From the NCBI GenBank assembly GCA_035288405.1, contig DATEAK010000087.1, positions 1 through 6,540 of the forward strand: a stretch of 6,540 bases of DNA. Direction: 5' to 3'. The translations under genes were made by a program, and so were the position numbers. The notes below the pieces were generated by a model, which worked only from the letters and a program-made list of their open reading frames with translations, did not search any database and was not told the DNA's origin. This document shows, in pieces, positions 1-6,198 of this stretch. This stretch comes from JACPSX01 sp035288405 [NCBI: bacterium] (GTDB lineage: Bacteria > JACPSX01). The first letter of the stretch is position 1. Every line of letters starts with the position of its first letter.

Positions 1-1
1 G

Positions 2-1720
2 GTCGGCCACTGCTACCGCTGTCAGACTCCGATCGAGCCGTTCCTCACCCCTCAGTGGTTCGTACGAATGAGCCCTCTGGCCAAGCCCGCCATACAGGTG
101 GTGGAAGAGGGGAAAGTTCAGATTATCCCGGAAACGTGGAAGAACACCTACTTCGAGTGGATGAACAACATACGGGACTGGTGCATTTCCCGGCAGATCT
201 GGTGGGGGCACCGGATCCCGGCCTGGTACTGTCTGTCTTGCAACAAAGACCGGATGGTCCGTACCGTTAGCGCCGCCACCTCCGCGGGAGGGGGAACGGA
301 ACACATCACGTTTCTCCCGGACGCTCTCCCCATTGTTGCCAGGCAGGCGCCGCAAGAATGTCCACAGTGCGGCTCCTCCCAGCTCGCGCAGGACCCCGAT
401 GTTTTGGATACCTGGTTTAGTTCGGCTCTGTGGCCTTTCTCGACCCTGGGCTGGCCCGATCAAACTACGGAATTGAAACGCTACTACCCCACGGACGTTC
501 TGGTCACCAGCTTCGACATTCTCTTCTTCTGGGTGGCCCGTATGATCATGATGGGACTCAAGTTCATGGGCGACATCCCGTTTCGCCAGGTTTACATTCA
601 CGCCCTCGTGCGCGACGCCGAAGGGCAGAAGATGAGCAAATCCCGGGGGAATGTGATTGATCCGCTGGTGGTCATGGAGCGCACCGGTACCGACGCTTTC
701 CGTTTCACGCTGGCCGCTTTTGCCGCTCAGGGCCGGGACATCCTCTTGTCCGAAGAGCGCATCGAAGGGTACCGGCATTTTTGCAACAAACTCTGGAACG
801 CCTCCCGGTTCACACTGATGAATCTGGACGAAGGGGAAGAAACCGAGAAGCTCCCATCCCGCGAAGAGATGGATCTGCCGGAGCGCTGGATCTTGAGCCG
901 CCTCTCCGCCGTGGTGGAAAACACCCGGCAGGCGCTGGAAGCCTACAAGTTCAACGAGGCCGCGGGCCATCTCTACCAGTTCGTCTGGCACGAGTTTTGT
1001 GACTGGTATCTGGAGATGGCGAAGCCGCGACTAGTACCGACGGCCTCTGAGCTCCAGCTCTTGCTCTCGCAGCGCGTCCTGATGGAGGTGCTGGACGCCG
1101 CTTTGCGACTCCTTCACCCCTTCATGCCGTTCATTACGGAGGAGATCTGGAGTCAAATGCCCGGTTCGCGCCAGAGCATTGCCACCGCCCCGTATCCGAA
1201 GGCCTCGGAGTGGATTCGGGATCTGGAAGCAGAGTCGAAAATGAATCTCATCATGGAGGCCGTAGGAGGGGTGCGCACGATCCGGGGAGAAATGGGTGTG
1301 CCTTCGGGCAAAAAAGTTTCGGCCCTGATCCGGGTCGAAAACGAGGACGCCGTGCAACTTCTCACCGCCCACGAGGACCCTATTTCCTTGCTGGCCGGAC
1401 TGGACAGATTGGAAATTGGAGTATCCATCCGGCGCCCGCAGGGAGCCGCCACCTCGGTCCTCCCGAACATGGAAGTTTACGTTCCCCTGTTGGGACTCGT
1501 CGACTTCCAGGAGGAGAAAAAACGCCTGGAGAAAGAAATCCGCAAGGTTCAATCCGACATCGAATTTGTCGCCCGCAAGCTGGCAAATCCGAACTTCTTG
1601 GAGAAAGCGCCGGCGGAGATTGTACAAAAGGAACACGAAACACGGCAGACGCTTCTCGATAAACGCGGACGCCTCGAGCAAGCCCTGCACCGAGTCATGG
1701 AAAATCTGGACATTGCATGA
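2..1720 (+). CDS. valS: valyl-tRNA synthetase, 3' part (5' end outside window)
   Basis: Class I aminoacyl-tRNA synthetase that charges tRNA-Val with valine in the cytoplasm. The frame is open from base 2, so the N-terminal Rossmann half with the HIGH motif and most of the editing domain lie off the left edge; 572 residues are visible. Seen: a CYRC pair at residues 4-7; QIWWGHRIPAWYC, typical of ValS; a second Cys pair set (CLSC at 77-80, CPQC at 120-123) forming a zinc-ribbon-like insert; DPDVLDTWFSSALWPFSTLGW; the catalytic KMSKS loop at bases 629-643; an anticodon-binding helical domain from about residue 290 (NKLWNASRF just before it); and a C-terminal Lys/Glu-rich coiled coil (about 500-572) that in this family contacts the tRNA elbow. 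The zinc insert has about 39 residues between the inner cysteines, roughly 20 more than the homologues I recall. The stop overlaps the birA start (ATGA), so the two are probably co-translated. Identity is firm. Confidence 0.97.
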   Translation, partial: VGHCYRCQTPIEPFLTPQWFVRMSPLAKPAIQVVEEGKVQIIPETWKNTYFEWMNNIRDWCISRQIWWGHRIPAWYCLSCNKDRMVRTVSAATSAGGGTEHITFLPDALPIVARQAPQECPQCGSSQLAQDPDVLDTWFSSALWPFSTLGWPDQTTELKRYYPTDVLVTSFDILFFWVARMIMMGLKFMGDIPFRQVYIHALVRDAEGQKMSKSRGNVIDPLVVMERTGTDAFRFTLAAFAAQGRDILLSEERIEGYRHFCNKLWNASRFTLMNLDEGEETEKLPSREEMDLPERWILSRLSAVVENTRQALEAYKFNEAAGHLYQFVWHEFCDWYLEMAKPRLVPTASELQLLLSQRVLMEVLDAALRLLHPFMPFITEEIWSQMPGSRQSIATAPYPKASEWIRDLEAESKMNLIMEAVGGVRTIRGEMGVPSGKKVSALIRVENEDAVQLLTAHEDPISLLAGLDRLEIGVSIRRPQGAATSVLPNMEVYVPLLGLVDFQEEKKRLEKEIRKVQSDIEFVARKLANPNFLEKAPAEIVQKEHETRQTLLDKRGRLEQALHRVMENLDIA

Positions 1721-2514
1721 ACATTACAGATCTCAGCGCCGAACAGATCCGGGCATGTCTCAAGACCCGCGCCTTTGCCGGGGAGATCCATTACCTCAAT
1801 GAGATCGATTCCACTAACCTGGAGGCTGACCGCCTCGCTCTGGCCGGTTCTCCCGAAGGCACCATCGTGGTCGCCGACCGTCAAACCAGGGGAAAAGGCC
1901 GCTTCGGACACCAGTGGTTTTCCCCTCCCGGGACTGGGTTATACATTTCTCTCGTCCTGCGGCCTCCCGTGGAGCCGGCCGCTTCTCACTACCTGGTCCT
2001 GCTCAGCGGTGTGGCTTGCTCCCGGGCCATACAGGACCTCTGCCACGTGCTCGTGGAACTCAAATGGCCCAACGACCTGCAAATCCGCGGGAAAAAAATC
2101 GGCGGGATTCTCCTGGAACTCAGTACGGACCCAAAGGGGTTGCGCCATCTGATCGTCGGTATCGGGATCAACGTGCATACACTCAGAGGAGAATTCCCCC
2201 AGGACTTGAGAGAAAGTGCGGGTTCCCTCCTCACGGAGACGGGTGTACGCGTGAGCCGCAGTGAACTGCTGTGCGGCCTCTTATCCCATTTCGAAACCCG
2301 CTACTTCTCGTCCCTGGCGCAGGGACCGTCGGCGATACTGACCGAGTGGACCCAGCTCACCAACACACTGGGACGGACACTCCGTGTCTCCTACAGGGGG
2401 CAGGTCATGGAGGGGACCGCCACGGGTATTGATGAAGACGGCGGTCTTCTGCTGCGACTTCCCAGCGGCATGACGGAAAAAGTACTGGCGGGAGAAGTTG
2501 CGGTTCTGGACTGA
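1717..2514 (+). CDS. birA: biotin--[acetyl-CoA-carboxylase] ligase, monofunctional (no HTH)
   Basis: Cytoplasmic biotin protein ligase: makes biotinyl-5'-AMP and transfers biotin to the lysine of biotin carboxyl carrier proteins such as the acetyl-CoA carboxylase subunit. 265 residues. Visible motifs: EIDSTN (29-34); the biotinyl-AMP loop RGKGRFGHQW (58-67), where many homologues have GRGR; KWPNDL (116-121); KIGGILLE (127-134), whose lysine matches the catalytic lysine region of the family; GIGINV (148-153); and a C-terminal SH3-like domain (about 218-264). The protein starts almost directly with the catalytic domain. It lacks the roughly 60-residue winged-helix DNA-binding domain of E. coli BirA, so it should not act as a biotin-operon repressor. 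The ATG lies in the valS stop (ATGA) with no strong Shine-Dalgarno, so translational coupling is likely. coaX follows after a repeat-filled gap. Confidence 0.95.
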   Translation: MNITDLSAEQIRACLKTRAFAGEIHYLNEIDSTNLEADRLALAGSPEGTIVVADRQTRGKGRFGHQWFSPPGTGLYISLVLRPPVEPAASHYLVLLSGVACSRAIQDLCHVLVELKWPNDLQIRGKKIGGILLELSTDPKGLRHLIVGIGINVHTLRGEFPQDLRESAGSLLTETGVRVSRSELLCGLLSHFETRYFSSLAQGPSAILTEWTQLTNTLGRTLRVSYRGQVMEGTATGIDEDGGLLLRLPSGMTEKVLAGEVAVLD

Positions 2515-2539
2515 CGGATAGAAAAGAATGATCCTTATG

Positions 2540-2637
2540 CTTCGACAAGCTCAGCATGAACGGAACATCTCCCGAGATTGCAAGCACCCAACCGTTCGCC
2601 CTGAGCCGGTCGAAGCCTGTGGTGAGCGTATCGAACC
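2540..2637. repeat. short palindromic dispersed-type repeat cluster between birA and coaX
   Basis: Three copies of a 13-base core TTCGA-N3-GCTCA occur in 98 bases: 2541-2553 on the plus strand, 2602-2614 and 2623-2635 on the minus strand. The last two are spaced 21 bases apart. The 24-base arms at 2540-2563 and 2592-2615 are inverted copies matching at 19 of 24 positions (CTTCGAC, GCTCAG and GAACGG shared), so the transcript could fold into a stem with a 28-base loop. It resembles, from memory, a short REP-like repeat common between genes of environmental bacteria. It has no T-tract and is not a convincing terminator. It nearly fills the birA-coaX gap. Confidence 0.75.
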
Positions 2638-2645
2638 AGGTGAAC

Positions 2646-2651
2646 GGGGGA
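2646..2651 (+). promoter_or_regulatory. G-rich ribosome binding site setting the coaX start
   Basis: GGGGGA lies six bases before the ATG at 2658. It is not a consensus Shine-Dalgarno but is the only purine run at suitable spacing. The in-frame ATG further upstream at 2556 lies inside the palindromic repeat and has no such site, which supports starting coaX at 2658. Confidence 0.5.
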
Positions 2652-2657
2652 AATTCC

Positions 2658-3422
2658 ATGCTACTTGTTATGGATGTCGGTAACACGAATATTGCGCTTG
2701 GGCTTTATGAAGGGGAGAATCTGCTCATAGATTGGAGAGCTGTGACCCGCCAGGATCAGACGGCGGACGAGTTCGGCATTCTCATCAAGGAACTCTTCTT
2801 CCTGAACGAAATTCAGTTTCAAGACGTGACCGGGATCATCTTTTCCTGTGTCGTTCCCCCTCTCCTTCCCGCCCTGGAGGACATGTGCCGCCGCTATCTG
2901 CGCTCCCAGCCCATGATCGTCAGCCCCGCTTTGAAAACCGGCATCTCCATTCAATACGACAACCCCGGCGAGGTGGGAGCTGATCGGATCGTGAATGCCG
3001 TTGCCGCCCTGGCCAAATATCCGCCCCCCATTATCGCGGTCGATTTCGGCACCGCGACCACCTTCGATGTCATCTCGAAAAAAGGAGAATACCTCGGAGG
3101 CGTGATCTGCCCGGGCATCAGCATTTCAGCCGAAGCTCTCTATCAAAGGACCGCGAAGCTTCCCCGAATCGAACTTATCCGGCCCAAGGCCGTGATCGGG
3201 AAAAATACCGTACAGAGCATGCAATCCGGGCTCATCTACGGGTACACTGCCCTGGTGGACGGACTCATTGATCGCATGTCTGATGAACTCGAGGCCGATC
3301 CTTATGTGGTCGCCACCGGAGGACTCGCCTACTTGATTGCGCCGGAATCTCGTCGGATCAAGTCCGTGAACACCCGTCTGACCCTGGAAGGGTTGAGACT
3401 GATTTACGAGATGAATATATAA
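2658..3422 (+). CDS. coaX: type III pantothenate kinase
   Basis: Cytoplasmic kinase that phosphorylates pantothenate to 4'-phosphopantothenate, the first step of coenzyme A synthesis. Type III enzymes belong to the ASKHA fold, need a monovalent cation and are not feedback-inhibited by CoA. 254 residues, usual for the family. Seen: the phosphate-1 loop DVGNTNIALG at 6-15; the substrate-site motif GADRIVN at 107-113 with its aspartate at 109; the phosphate-2 loop VDFGTATTFD at 128-137; GGVICPGI at 147-154; GKNTVQSMQSG at 181-191; and VVATGGLA at 217-224. The start at 2658 puts the first beta strand (MLLVMDVGNT) at the N terminus as in homologues. An upstream in-frame ATG at 2556 would add 34 residues encoded by repeat DNA and is rejected. 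birA and coaX are often neighbours, and coaX is probably read through from valS-birA, since I see no promoter in the gap. Confidence 0.95.
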   Translation: MLLVMDVGNTNIALGLYEGENLLIDWRAVTRQDQTADEFGILIKELFFLNEIQFQDVTGIIFSCVVPPLLPALEDMCRRYLRSQPMIVSPALKTGISIQYDNPGEVGADRIVNAVAALAKYPPPIIAVDFGTATTFDVISKKGEYLGGVICPGISISAEALYQRTAKLPRIELIRPKAVIGKNTVQSMQSGLIYGYTALVDGLIDRMSDELEADPYVVATGGLAYLIAPESRRIKSVNTRLTLEGLRLIYEMNI

Positions 3423-3424
3423 GA

Positions 3425-3513
3425 CAGCATTCAGTTATCAGCTTTCAGCAATCAGCTCCGTAACTAAATGGAAAATGAAGAAAACACATTCAGAAGCTGA
3501 TAGCTGAATGCTG
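3425..3513. repeat. long inverted repeat (21-bp stem) between coaX and the DUF218 gene
   Basis: The arms at 3425-3445 and 3493-3513 are complementary over 21 positions with only two G-T wobbles and no outright mismatch, separated by 47 bases. Both arms are built of GCTGA-like units (CAGCTTTCAGC, GCTGATAGCTGA). From memory this style of repeat is scattered between genes in many bacterial genomes. A transcript could form a strong stem, but the loop is long and no U-tract follows, so it is not a typical terminator. It fills most of the 108-base gap and ends seven bases before the AAGG that serves the next gene. Confidence 0.75.
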
Positions 3514-3530
3514 ATCGCTAAGGCATAATT

Positions 3531-4202
3531 ATGAAAACAAATCGGTGGGCGTCTTTACTCCTCATAGTCGCTCTGGGTCTCGCCCTGCTTTACTTTACCC
3601 GTACCTGGTGGTTGACCCAGGCGGCTTCCTGGCTCGTTTATTCCCGAGAAACAGATCATGCCGATGGGATCTTTGTCCTGGGAGGAGATGCGTGGGAGAG
3701 AGGGCAGTACGCCGCTCAATTGTACAAAAACGGAGTGAGCACCCGGATCATCACAACCGGAGAGCCCGTCTCCGGGAATTTGAAAGCAGTAGGGCTCCGC
3801 TACACCGAGGCGGAACTGGGTAGCCGGGTTCTCATTTCTGCCGGAGTCCCCGCCAAGGCCATCACAGTCCTTAACGAGGGGGACAGCACCTACGATGAAG
3901 CCAATATCGCCAGACGCATCGCCCGCCTGCGGGGCTACCACACCATCCTCGTGGTGTCCTCCCCATTTCACATGCGGCGAGCCTCCCTGATCTTTTCCAA
4001 AATCTTCCAGGGAAGCGGCGTCGGCCTCTACTTCAGCCCTGTACCGGAAAGTTCGTTTCAAGTGGAGAGATGGTGGGAAAGAAAGGACGATACTCTTGCC
4101 GTCTTAGAGGAGTACGTAAAGCTCGCCCGCTACGCTTACCTATACTTGCTGCGCTTCGGCCCCGTGCCGGAACCTGAATCCGCCCCCGCTGCGGCGCAAT
4201 AA
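3531..4202 (+). CDS. membrane-anchored DUF218 (YdcF/SanA/ElyC-like) protein
   Basis: 223-residue protein of the DUF218 superfamily (Pfam PF02698). Members such as E. coli SanA and ElyC affect the cell envelope, but no biochemical reaction is firmly assigned. Seen: one hydrophobic segment at about residues 6-22 with a positive N terminus and no clear signal-peptidase site, suggesting an inner-membrane anchor with the domain outside the cytoplasm; ADGIFVLGG (44-52), the first core strand and glycine loop; R57 and the helix after it; EGDSTYDEAN (116-125), the conserved acidic/Thr motif; ILVVSSPFHMRRA (139-151), the hallmark S-x-x-H-x-x-R motif; a Trp-rich stretch (WWERKDD, 181-187) common near the end of such proteins; and a Pro/Ala/Glu tail. 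ATG at 3531 follows AAGG at 3520-3523. It converges with the ATPase gene, and repeats lie on both sides. Family is confident; function is unknown. Confidence 0.88.
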   Translation: MKTNRWASLLLIVALGLALLYFTRTWWLTQAASWLVYSRETDHADGIFVLGGDAWERGQYAAQLYKNGVSTRIITTGEPVSGNLKAVGLRYTEAELGSRVLISAGVPAKAITVLNEGDSTYDEANIARRIARLRGYHTILVVSSPFHMRRASLIFSKIFQGSGVGLYFSPVPESSFQVERWWERKDDTLAVLEEYVKLARYAYLYLLRFGPVPEPESAPAAAQ

Positions 4203-4221
4203 ACCTACGGAAGTCCGATTG

Positions 4222-6150
4222 TCATGGATGATCCGACTGGCTGACCGCTGAAAGCTTTCCTCGCCTTCCATCTGCCTGACTTACGCGCATGACTTCCGCA
4301 GCCGTTGTGATCCCTTTCTGAACTTTCTTGACCCCGTTTTCGTGAAGCGTCGACATCCCCTGGCGCCGGGCGACTTCTTTAATTACCGAAGCATTTTCCC
4401 CTCGGGAAATCGCCCGCGAGATCTCTTCGTTAGCTTCCAACACCTCGAACACGCCGGTTCTCCCCAGGTAGCCGGTGTTCCGGCATTTGGGACAACCCTC
4501 TCCGATCCGGTAGACCCCCATCTCTGCCGCATCCGGCTCCAGGCCCAGGAAAACCAGCTCTTCTCCTTTTGGCCTCTCGCTGCGTGAGCAATGTGGGCAG
4601 ATTTTCCGCACCAGCCGTTGTGCGGCCACTCCGATGATCGTGGAGGAAAGGAGAAACGGTTCAAGCCCCAAATCCATGAGCCGCGTCACCGACGAAGCCG
4701 CATCGTTCGTATGCAGGGTACTCAGGACCAGGTGCCCGGTGAGGGCCGCCTGGACAGCGTTTTCCGCCGTCTCCCGATCCCGGATCTCACCGACCATGAT
4801 GATATCAGGGTCCTGCCGCAGGATGCTGCGCAGGCTGCTGGCAAACGTGATCCCCACCTGAGGCTGAACGGCAACCTGGTTGAATTCCTCGAAGACCATC
4901 TCAATGGGATCTTCGATGGTGGTTACATTCATCGCCGGTGTGGCCACGGAGCGCAGAGAAGAGTAGAGAGTGGTTGTCTTTCCGCTCCCTGTGGGACCTG
5001 TGACCAGGATCATGCCGTAGGGCCGCGCCAGAAAGGTGCGGTACAGGGCCAGATCCCGCGTGGAAAAACCCATCTCCCCAAGTTCCTGAAACAAAATCCG
5101 CGGATCAAGGACCCTCATGACCGCCTTTTCTCCGAAGGCCACCGGAAGAGTGGACACCCTGAGTTCCTTATCCCCTTCCGGATACTGAAGCTTGATGCGC
5201 CCGTCCTGGGGGCGTCGCTTCTCGGCGATGTCCATGCGCGCCAGCATCTTGATGCGGGACATAATCGCCGGGTAGACTTCCTTCGGAAGCCAATGGATGT
5301 CGTGCAACACCCCGTCAATCCGGAATCTCACCAGCGCCCGCTCGCGCTTGGGCTCCAGATGAATGTCGCTCGCCCGGTTTTCAATGGCGTAGGTAAACAG
5401 GTGATCGACGGCGCTGCGGATGTGTTGATCCGTCGATTCAATTTCGCCCTCGGATTTTACGCGCACATATTGTTCGAGATTCCCCAAGTCGACTAGAGGC
5501 GCCGCAATCTCCCTGCGAGCAGCCAGGACGGAGGACTGGAAACCATAGAACTGGCGGATCGTTTTCAAGATGTCGCTCTTGAGACTCACTACAGGAGCAA
5601 CGCGATAACCGGTCACATGGCGAATGCTTTCCTGAAGCTCCAGATCAAAGGGGTTATAATAGGCAACTTTCAAGGTCCCCTCTTCCAGTGTCAGAGGCAC
5701 CACCAGGTGTTTGAGAGCGAAGGCTCTGGGGATCGTGCTGGTTACCACTTCCAGGTCAAGCTCCAGCGGGTCAATTCGTTCAAAGGGGATGCCCGCAGCT
5801 TCGGATACGGCACGCATGATTGCCTCCTCGGTAAGATGTTCCGAGGGGTTTTGTGCACGAGGCAGTCCCATGGCGAAGACGATGTCCACCGCTGTGAGTT
5901 CAGATGTCGCACTGTCCTGGCTTCCATTACTGTCTCGCTTTATCGTGTCTCCCTCCTCCACGCGCGCTTTCTCCATTTTTTTCTTCCACATCTTTTCTGC
6001 GGACAAAATGGAGGAGGTCTGGGCCTTCGTGATCAGACCGGCACGAGACAGAATCTCGCAAAGATGTTCCGTCGTAAGGGTGGGCACCAGATTCTCCTTC
6101 GTTCCTGGAAACAACCGGTGGAAGTTCGATCGGGAATAACCAAAATCCAT
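4222..6150 (-). CDS. GspE/PulE/PilB-family assembly ATPase
   Basis: Hexameric cytoplasmic ATPase that powers type IV pilus or type II secretion pseudopilus assembly. From the ATG at 6150 it has 642 residues. Seen: helices like the start of an MshEN domain (LCEILSRAGLITKAQ, 31-44); a charged, low-complexity linker (about 53-84); the rest of an MshEN-like domain (about 86-203); RASDIHLEP (259-267) opening the ATPase core; Walker A GPTGSGKT (385-392); Asp box around TIEDPIEM; Walker B DIIMVGEIRD (449-458); His box GHLVLSTLHT (472-481); and a tetracysteine zinc site (C518, C521, C553, C556). The family fold ends near MRVS; the last 19 or so residues are an extra tail partly made of repeat DNA. 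Two starts are credible: ATG 6150 (AAGGA, 5-base spacer, 22 bases after the pseudopilin stop) and GTG 6087 (AAGGAG, 6-base spacer, fitting the domain edge; 621 residues). The longer one is given. GspE and PilB cannot be separated from this window. Confidence 0.95.
   Translation of the reverse strand: MDFGYSRSNFHRLFPGTKENLVPTLTTEHLCEILSRAGLITKAQTSSILSAEKMWKKKMEKARVEEGDTIKRDSNGSQDSATSELTAVDIVFAMGLPRAQNPSEHLTEEAIMRAVSEAAGIPFERIDPLELDLEVVTSTIPRAFALKHLVVPLTLEEGTLKVAYYNPFDLELQESIRHVTGYRVAPVVSLKSDILKTIRQFYGFQSSVLAARREIAAPLVDLGNLEQYVRVKSEGEIESTDQHIRSAVDHLFTYAIENRASDIHLEPKRERALVRFRIDGVLHDIHWLPKEVYPAIMSRIKMLARMDIAEKRRPQDGRIKLQYPEGDKELRVSTLPVAFGEKAVMRVLDPRILFQELGEMGFSTRDLALYRTFLARPYGMILVTGPTGSGKTTTLYSSLRSVATPAMNVTTIEDPIEMVFEEFNQVAVQPQVGITFASSLRSILRQDPDIIMVGEIRDRETAENAVQAALTGHLVLSTLHTNDAASSVTRLMDLGLEPFLLSSTIIGVAAQRLVRKICPHCSRSERPKGEELVFLGLEPDAAEMGVYRIGEGCPKCRNTGYLGRTGVFEVLEANEEISRAISRGENASVIKEVARRQGMSTLHENGVKKVQKGITTAAEVMRVSQADGRRGKLSAVSQSDHP
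4239..4256. repeat. further copy of the GCTGA-type repeat, within the 3' end of the ATPase gene
   Basis: These 18 bases match the reverse complement of 3440-3457 at 15 of 18 positions, including an uninterrupted GCTGAAAGCT. The copy lies inside the coding sequence of the minus-strand ATPase, just before its stop, and encodes the KLSAVSQ part of its tail. Together with the inverted repeat at 3425-3513 it brackets the DUF218 gene. Confidence 0.5.
6094..6099 (-). promoter_or_regulatory. strong Shine-Dalgarno for an alternative GTG start of the ATPase
   Basis: On the minus strand AAGGAG is followed six bases later by GTG (6087-6085), in frame with the ATPase. The protein would then begin VPTLTTEHLCEIL, right where the recognisable N-terminal domain starts. 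It is a stronger site than the AAGGA before the ATG at 6150, but AAG-GAG are also ordinary Lys-Glu codons if translation starts upstream. Confidence 0.45.
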
Positions 6151-6176
6151 ATTAGTCCTTACGCATAACATGTCAA
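6149..6176 (-). promoter_or_regulatory. possible sigma-70-type promoter ahead of the ATPase
   Basis: On the minus strand a perfect -35 TTGACA (6176-6171) is followed after 16 bases by TAATAT (6154-6149), a four-of-six -10 match. Transcription would begin near 6142, inside the reading frame from ATG 6150 but upstream of the GTG at 6087, so this promoter would only serve the shorter protein. The -35 overlaps the pseudopilin stop codon. One hexamer pair is weak evidence. Confidence 0.2.
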
Positions 6177-6198
6177 GGGGAACGGGGCTCGTAAGGAC
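6155..6198 (-). promoter_or_regulatory. 9-bp inverted repeat that could mask the ATPase ribosome binding site
   Basis: GTCCTTACG at 6155-6163 and CGTAAGGAC at 6190-6198 are perfect inverted copies with a 26-base loop. In the minus-strand transcript the 3' arm contains the AAGGA (6160-6156) that serves the ATG at 6150, and the 5' arm lies in the last codons of the pseudopilin gene, whose stop is in the loop. A ribosome finishing the pseudopilin would open the stem, the usual arrangement for translational coupling. A 9-bp repeat alone is expected about once by chance in a window this size; its placement is what makes it notable. Confidence 0.4.

Noticed and set aside
1031-1690. 219-residue open frame on the minus strand opposite valS
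   Set aside because: It lies wholly inside the well-supported valS sequence, shows no family motif, and is the usual mirror frame of a GC-rich gene.
2556-2657. 34-residue N-terminal extension of CoaX from an upstream in-frame ATG
   Set aside because: It is translated from the palindromic repeat, has no ribosome binding site, and CoaX proteins normally begin directly at the first strand before DxGNTN.
3425-3513. Rho-independent terminator after coaX
   Set aside because: The stem is strong but the loop is 47 bases and no T-run follows; a dispersed repeat fits better.
4212-4238. Possible bidirectional terminator at the convergent gene ends (AGTCCGAT ... ATCCGACT)
   Set aside because: The stem is only 8 bp with an internal mismatch, lies partly in the ATPase coding end, and has no T-tract on either side.
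4591-5496. 301-residue open frame on the plus strand opposite the ATPase
   Set aside because: It overlaps the Walker-motif core of the ATPase, has no recognisable domain, and its composition is that of an antisense shadow frame.
6169-6171. ATG one base after the pseudopilin stop as the ATPase start
   Set aside because: In frame and well placed for coupling, but no Shine-Dalgarno precedes it, while the ATG at 6150 and the GTG at 6087 both have good ones.
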